Of a stretch of 64,000 bases of DNA, positions 59,798 through 64,000 are shown piece after piece (the stretch's first letter is position 1; every line of letters starts with the position of its first letter). Both the position numbers and the translations under genes were made by a program. The notes under the pieces are model-generated. The model was given only the letters and a program-made list of their open reading frames with translations. It searched no databases and was not told the DNA's origin. The stretch lies in contig JAAWJI010000007.1 of NCBI GenBank assembly GCA_022796795.1, forward strand, positions 46,464 to 110,463, written 5' to 3'. The stretch is from Lachnospiraceae bacterium. GTDB lineage: Bacteria > Bacillota > Clostridia > Lachnospirales > Lachnospiraceae.

Positions 59798-60102
59798 GAT
59801 CCCACCCCTTTTTCTTTTTCTTTTTCTTCTTCATTTCCAAAGCTGTCCAGCCCAGGTCCCTTTTGCGTTCTATGTATAATGTTTATGTCCTCCACGGGCC
59901 GATTCACAAGGGAGTGCTGAACTGACAGTTAAATTCTATCATAAAGCCTGTCCGGAAAACAGAGGGCTCTGTCTTTCCCTTTTGACAAGAACATGCGGAT
60001 TCTGCCATATATCCGCAAAATCCGCACGTTATAAATGCCTGTCCTTCAGCTTCTTTTTCCGCTGCTTTTTAATTCATGTTCCAGTTCTTGTCCGCTGTCT
60101 TT
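59798..60102. other. Gap between the small membrane protein and mtnN
   Basis: About 300 bp without a convincing gene. It holds TGCGGAT...ATCCGCA repeats near 59995-60030, a polypyrimidine stretch near 59810-59835, and a TTGACA at 59981-59986 on the plus strand with no good -10. Function not assigned. Confidence 0.4.
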
Positions 60103-60801
60103 TTAAATTCTATCTAGCAGCTCTTCCACCAGGCGCACGGAGTGGAGGATCGCCTGCTTTTCAAAGGTGGGGTAATCCATAGTAGCGCTGTCGTCCGCCT
60201 TATCAGAAATAGCCCGCAGAATCACAAAGGGAATCTGATTCAGATAGGCTGCCTGGGCAATGGCCCCGCCTTCCATCTCTGTACAAAGCCCCTGGCTCCA
60301 GCTCTTGATCTCATCCTTTACCTGCCGGGAGGCGATAAACTGATCTCCCGTAACTACCCGGCCCGTAAACACGCCGATCTCCGGATTTACCTTCTCACAG
60401 GCAGCCCGGGCCGCCTGAATCAGTCCTGCATCCGCAGAAAAGCTTAGGGTCTCCATGCGGGGAATCTGCCCCCGCTCATAGCCAAACTCCCGGGCATCCA
60501 TGTCATGCTGCAGGGCATCCGTGGAAATTACCATGTCTCCGATATTAATCTCTGCCTGCAGAGAACCTGCGATTCCTGTGTTAATGATGGCGTCCACCTG
60601 AAACACATCTGCCAAAATCTGGGTGCAGATTCCCGCATTCACCTTACCGATGCCACTTCGCACCACAATTACCTGTTTTCCCTTCAAGCTTCCCTGGCAA
60701 AACTCCATGGATGCTCTCTGCATCACCTGCTCCACCTGCATTTTTTCCTTCAACAGGGCCACTTCCTCTTCCATGGCCCCAATAATTCCGATCCGCTCCA
60801 C
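60103..60801 (-). CDS. mtnN: 5'-methylthioadenosine/S-adenosylhomocysteine nucleosidase
   Basis: This is a 232-residue nucleosidase. N-terminal IGIIGAMEEEVALLKEKM holds the acid Glu12; catalytic-site MEGGAIAQAAYLNQIPFVIL and RAISDKADD (Asp general acid) follow. It cleaves adenine from methylthioadenosine and S-adenosylhomocysteine, and feeds the methyl cycle and AI-2 path. It starts with GTG (60801) after AAAGGAGG. The adjoining AI-2E transporter, 3 kb away, is not in the same operon. Confidence 0.95.
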   Translation of the reverse strand: MERIGIIGAMEEEVALLKEKMQVEQVMQRASMEFCQGSLKGKQVIVVRSGIGKVNAGICTQILADVFQVDAIINTGIAGSLQAEINIGDMVISTDALQHDMDAREFGYERGQIPRMETLSFSADAGLIQAARAACEKVNPEIGVFTGRVVTGDQFIASRQVKDEIKSWSQGLCTEMEGGAIAQAAYLNQIPFVILRAISDKADDSATMDYPTFEKQAILHSVRLVEELLDRI

Positions 60802-60910
60802 TTGCTTTTCTCCTCCTTTGACTCTCGTATGATTTCAAATCTTTCGTGATTATGCCTTTAATAATTATATCTGCTTCCGAATATTTTGACTAGTATCTTT
60901 GAAATCTTTT

Positions 60911-60919
60911 TGGTATAAT
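60911..60919 (+). promoter_or_regulatory. Extended -10 promoter of the TSCPD gene
   Basis: TGGTATAAT on the plus strand is an extended -10 element; the -35 is poor. It lies 64 bp before the start codon. Confidence 0.6.
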
Positions 60920-60982
60920 AATGGAAATCCTGCAAATAGCACAAGGGCAGGATGCACATTACAATAGAAAAGGAGTTTTCAT

Positions 60983-61234
60983 ATGACTTACGAAACAACC
61001 GGAACCTGCTCTGTAGCCATTGAGGTAGAGCTGGAAGGAGATACCATTCAATCTGTGGAATTCATCGGCGGCTGCTCCGGCAATACCCAGGGCATTGCCA
61101 AGCTGGTACAGGGCATGAACGCCAGAGAGGCTATCGCACGCATGCGTGGCATCCGCTGCGGCTCCAAGGATACCTCCTGCCCGGATCAGCTGGCTCATGC
61201 TTTGGAGGAGGCCTTAGAGAAGACATCGGTTTAG
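60983..61234 (+). CDS. TSCPD-domain protein (TIGR03905 type)
   Basis: This 83-residue protein is a TSCPD domain: IQSVEFIGGCSGNTQGIAKL, RMRGIRCGSKDTSCPDQLAH, with conserved cysteines able to bind metal. Larger relatives carry this domain at the end of class II ribonucleotide reductases. The stand-alone form is of unknown role, perhaps tied to cobalamin or iron use. Its stop codon overlaps the stop of the converging Rpn remnant. AAAGGAG precedes the ATG. Confidence 0.92.
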   Translation: MTYETTGTCSVAIEVELEGDTIQSVEFIGGCSGNTQGIAKLVQGMNAREAIARMRGIRCGSKDTSCPDQLAHALEEALEKTSV

Positions 61235-61578
61235 AATTCTATGATCTCCTCTTCCTTTTGAATCCTCTTCTGAATAAGCCTGCTGTCATAGTCCGGCGCA
61301 AACTCCTGGGCCGCCTGGCAAATCTCCCTGATCACATCCAGCTCCTCCTCCAGCTCCTCTGCGATTCCTTCCGCTTCCATTCCCCTGCGCAGCATCCGGC
61401 AGACCTGATCGATCAGCTTTCTCTCCATTCCTGCAAGGACACCCTCTTCCCAGGCCTCCCTTCGCAGATATTTTCTGGTTTCTTTCTCGTTATATTCCTC
61501 TAGCAGCATGTCTGTCACCTCCATTTTTGATCGGATCAGAATATTTGCCAGAATCCCCTCCCAGATGCAGCTGTCCAC
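61231..61578 (-). pseudogene. Rpn-family (PD-(D/E)XK) nuclease/transposase remnant
   Basis: 115 residues that match the C-terminal part of recombination-promoting Rpn/PDDEXK_2 proteins: VTDMLLEEYNEKETRKYLRR, then EEGVLAGMERKLIDQVCRML and helical repeats. The N-terminal nuclease domain is absent, and the upstream DNA (61579-61970) holds only short broken frames, so the gene is truncated. It marks an old mobile-gene insertion. Confidence 0.7.
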
Positions 61579-61971
61579 TGCCCCATCCGTTGGTTACCGA
61601 ACTTCGAGGTATTCTGGCATTTCTTCTTTGATTTTCTTGTTCTTTTGTTCAATCCATTCTCCTTTCACTATACAAGGCCTTCCCGGATTTTAGCAAGAAT
61701 AAATCCAGCAGGGGAAGTCCTTTCTTTTATTTTTGTTATTAGATCTGGAAATCGGCGGCCGAACGGCCAGACAGGAGATGTTGCTTGGAATCCTGTTGAA
61801 ATCAGTATACGGGAAACAGATGAGATTTGCAAGTAGTTTTCAAAGTTTTATGAGAGTTGTATGAGAGACTCAAGTAAAAAACTATAGAAAATGCAGGCGG
61901 AATAATAACCAATTCATGCATTAAAATCTAAAGCCATTTATAAATCCGGATTTTGCAACAGCTTCTATATA
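61579..61971. other. Decayed region without a gene
   Basis: About 390 bp of AT-rich DNA with only short interrupted frames; one reads ILAKIREGLV then stops, another EEMPEYLEVR then stops. It probably contains debris of the Rpn gene or another mobile gene. Confidence 0.4.
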
Positions 61972-62325
61972 TTATACCAGCCTTTGTTGATCTTGTCGGC
62001 TATAAAGAAACCGCCTCACTTCCATAATCGGGGAAACGTCATCATCATCAATTACTACATAATAGATTATAAAATTAACAACATAGATGCGGTAATAGGC
62101 ATATTTCCGCTCTCGTATGGAATGATATGGCTCAAAGAATTCTGCCGCCGGAAACCGGTCCCGTATGGCTTTCTCAACTTTATTCAACAGGTCACTGGCA
62201 GCTTTGGGGTTTTTCAGTTTTTCAGTTTTTCAGCTTTTCAGCTTTTCAGCAATATACGTTATCTTTTCATCAAGATCTTCATAAAAAAGCGGCAAGTAAC
62301 GCAGTTTGTATTTCTTATCATACAT
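61972..62325 (-). pseudogene. RelE/ParE-type toxin interrupted by a repeat-borne stop
   Basis: A toxin gene starting ATG 62325, overlapping the antitoxin stop by 8 bp. It would code 117 residues: MYDKKYKLRYLPLFYEDLDE, then ITYIAEKLK, with C-terminal YYVVIDDDD and EVRRFLYSRQD typical of RelE/ParE toxins. Codon 32 is TGA (62230-62232), inside five copies of an 8-bp repeat (62210-62249). Two repeat copies would give the continuous sequence AEKLKNPKAAS. The gene is therefore off, unless repeat number changes or readthrough occurs. Confidence 0.8.
62210..62249 (-). repeat. 8-bp tandem repeat (CTGAAAAR x5) in the toxin gene
   Basis: Five uninterrupted copies of CTGAAAAA/CTGAAAAG on the minus strand. 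As 8 is not a multiple of 3, every copy gained or lost shifts the frame, the feature of contingency loci. Confidence 0.93.
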
Positions 62326-62575
62326 TTATTTTCTTCCGGAGACCTTCAAATACTTCCTCATGGTTCATTCTTCTGCTATTCTCTGTGGCTGCCCGGTCTG
62401 CCTCGTCCAGTGCTGCCTCTACGCCATCTGTAAGCTGGGAATACATGTCCAAGCTGAGGACCACCATAGCGCCATATCCGTTTTTTGTAAGGTATACTGG
62501 CTCCCCTTCATTCACAAGCCTTTCAATATCCGGGAATTTATTTCTAAGGTCTGAAATAGATCTGATCTGTATCAT
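62318..62575 (-). CDS. Phd/YefM-family antitoxin
   Basis: This 85-residue protein begins MIQIRSISDLRNKFPDIERL, then NEGEPVYLTKNGYGAMVVLS, the usual Phd/YefM DNA-binding fold, and a C-terminal helix (DEADRAATENSRRMNHEEVF) to neutralise the toxin. GGGGG lies 8 nt before the ATG. The stop overlaps the start of the RelE/ParE-like gene. With the toxin interrupted, the antitoxin may still autoregulate or act against other toxins. Confidence 0.9.
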   Translation of the reverse strand: MIQIRSISDLRNKFPDIERLVNEGEPVYLTKNGYGAMVVLSLDMYSQLTDGVEAALDEADRAATENSRRMNHEEVFEGLRKKINV

Positions 62576-63331
62576 ACATCACGCCCCCTTATCTTAATTC
62601 TATCATTTTTTTATTCCACCTGATTATACATCAAAATGCAATGAAAACCAGATATTTTATTTTACGTTTATGAGAGAAACCGCAAATTTGAAAACATTCC
62701 TCCTATCCAAATCCGAAAGAAGAGCGAATGGCGCAATCAGCCAACAAAAAAGAGAAAGCCGGGGAAGACTTTCTCTTTTTTGTCACAAAGGCGGGGAACC
62801 TTTGCTCTTGCTTGTAAAATAATGTAGTTTGTTGTAGATTTTGTAAGTTAATACATGATTTGAATTCTTTATTCAGTTTTAAGTTTGGGAACTTCTCAGG
62901 TTCCCTGCACACCTTTTAAGGTGAATCTATAAAAAGCATGCTTTGTACAGTGATTTTTGATTTTGATTGTTCCTAAAATATTAGGTAGTAAGTAAATACG
63001 ATATTCAATTTTTTTCCAATATTCAGTTGTCGTTTACTGCATGTCTCCTGTTTGTCAGCGTAAACCAGGGCTCTTAAATTCTGATATGTCCAAATTCCTG
63101 TACTCTGCAGCCAGAGTGTAGGATACTTCGCCATAAATATCTCATTTCCGACATTTACTGAAGGTCTCCCGTAAACCTAATTATCAGTTACGATTTTTTC
63201 ATCCCTGTAATTCCTGCATAGCAGCCATCTAACACACCCGCAAATGAGCGTGTACTCTAACAGTCCGGTGCACTGCGAACTGTATGAAATACTAAATTTA
63301 ACCCTCCCAATTAGCTGCCAAGCAGAATGTT
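62576..63331. other. Gene-poor AT-rich stretch
   Basis: About 755 bp with no supported gene. It holds the strong bidirectional terminator at 62744-62783. A frame at 62703-62912 is made largely by that terminator and was not accepted. Confidence 0.45.
62744..62783. terminator. Perfect bidirectional terminator
   Basis: A perfect 15-bp stem (ACAAAAAAGAGAAAG / CTTTCTCTTTTTTGT) with a 10-nt GC-rich loop and T-runs in both directions. Confidence 0.9.
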
Positions 63332-63817
63332 TTAGGATGCCGTGATGGCATCTGTACAAGTGTCTGTAGTCTCGCGGGTTCCGCCGTGATAGACAGTATG
63401 TGTTCCGCGAACTGAGTAGTAATAACCACTCTTTGCTTGAAGCCCCGTTTCATATCCTGACACAGATGCATCATTCTTTTCAGAATAATGATACACTCCG
63501 ATTGTGCCATAACTACTGTTGTCTGGACTTTCGTCCAGATACAAGGCTAAACGCAATTCCTCACAAATACTATGTGCATTGGTACTTCCGGAAATATTTA
63601 TCCTAGCTTTCCCATCTCGCATTACTTTTGCTGTACCAAATGCAAGATACACACCTCTGCCCACTGAATACCAAGTATCTGTAGCCTCTTCCTCTGTCAT
63701 GGTTGTCTCATGATATCCTGCGATCTCTTCTGCAGAAACAGGCATTACTACCACAGAAAAGCACATTATACAAGACAGCATTCCGCAAACTACTGACAAA
63801 ATTCTCCTTTTTTGCAT
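63332..63817 (-). CDS. Small secreted protein of unknown function
   Basis: This 161-residue protein has a signal peptide (RILSVVCGMLSCIMCFSVVV, cleavage near VSAEE). The mature part is a beta-rich domain with RGVYLAFGTAKVMRDGKARI, SGSTNAHSICEELRLALYLD, and KSGYYYSVRGTHTVYHGGTR. It resembles small secreted Lachnospiraceae proteins of DUF6147 type, from memory only. GGAGGGG precedes the ATG. It is isolated in a gene-poor stretch. Confidence 0.7.
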   Translation of the reverse strand: MQKRRILSVVCGMLSCIMCFSVVVMPVSAEEIAGYHETTMTEEEATDTWYSVGRGVYLAFGTAKVMRDGKARINISGSTNAHSICEELRLALYLDESPDNSSYGTIGVYHYSEKNDASVSGYETGLQAKSGYYYSVRGTHTVYHGGTRETTDTCTDAITAS

Positions 63818-64000
63818 AACCCCTCCTTTCTTATTTTGTACATGTTTTATAGGCCTACAATAAGAATACGATTAACTGCAATCCTATCATGCATTTTTGT
63901 TATATACTCAAACTTCCCACACCGATTGGTGTGCTGAACCTTGAAAAATCAATACTTTAGTCCATAAAAAAGGCACAAACCTGCACTTGATGGTATAATT
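63818..64000. other. Non-coding window end
   Basis: AT-rich DNA upstream of the secreted-protein gene. It has a small inverted repeat CACACC-GATT-GGTGTG near 63918-63933. No gene is seen before the edge. Confidence 0.4.

Noticed and set aside
59982..60182. 66-residue plus-strand frame in the gap before mtnN
   Set aside because: It runs into the antisense of mtnN, has no ribosome site and shows no protein-like pattern.
62703..62912. 69-residue minus-strand frame
   Set aside because: It is built across the perfect terminator at 62744-62783 and lacks a ribosome site.

Overview
The window reads as chromosomal DNA of a spore-forming, Gram-positive gut-type Clostridia, most likely a Lachnospiraceae. 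Signs are the spore genes (spoIIE, yabP, yabQ, a CotS-like kinase), sigma-A promoters of TTGACA-17-TATAAT type, strong AGGAGG ribosome sites, YesM/YesN two-component regulation, and carbohydrate ABC systems next to glycoside hydrolases. Nearly all genes lie on the minus strand. The exceptions are an AraC regulator, a Uma2 nuclease-like gene, a NanQ/BNR pair and a TSCPD protein. No rRNA, CRISPR array, prophage or intact insertion sequence was seen.

Positions 1-18400 are accessory carbon metabolism. They hold a 3'-cut family-5 solute-binding lipoprotein, an aldo/keto reductase and an HpcH-type aldolase opposite a divergent AraC regulator. Next come an N-acetylneuraminate-lyase-like aldolase with a divergent NagB relative, then a YesN/YesM - binding protein - two permeases - GH43 cluster for xylo- or arabino-oligosaccharides. 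After that is a split transketolase - GarR-type reductase - SDR operon with a palindromic candidate operator, and a Uma2 gene.

Positions 18600-33500 mix housekeeping and accessory genes: tRNA-Pro(CGG), a coiled-coil SleB-type hydrolase, trmL, an aminotransferase with an Lrp regulator, a HypE-like protein, a VanW protein, an exonuclease, a DUF4080 radical SAM protein overlapping larB, tRNA-Gly and tRNA-Phe, a NanQ/BNR (sialidase-like) pair, and a TelA/XpaC pair. Positions 33500-42000 carry a TetR-regulated MMPL exporter with an HdeD-like protein and a large heptad-repeat lipoprotein, then a GH13 amylase.

Positions 42000-60800 are core genome. The conserved mazG - rqcP - yabP - yabQ - divIC - spoIIE - tilS - hpt - ftsH order is present, with an HU gene inserted, and spoIIE has its own promoter with a 21-bp spacer and a Spo0A box. 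Around it lie a phosphohexomutase, a CotS-like gene, cca, proS, an AI-2E transporter, an RluA-type synthase, pgi and mtnN.

Positions 60900-64000 are gene-poor and decayed: a TSCPD protein, an Rpn-family remnant, and a Phd/RelE-type toxin-antitoxin module whose toxin is interrupted by an expanded 8-bp repeat, then a small secreted protein. No wholly new multi-gene defence or biosynthetic system is evident. The most unusual items are the repeat-interrupted toxin, the NagB relative with replaced active-site residues, and the exporter/heptad-lipoprotein operon.
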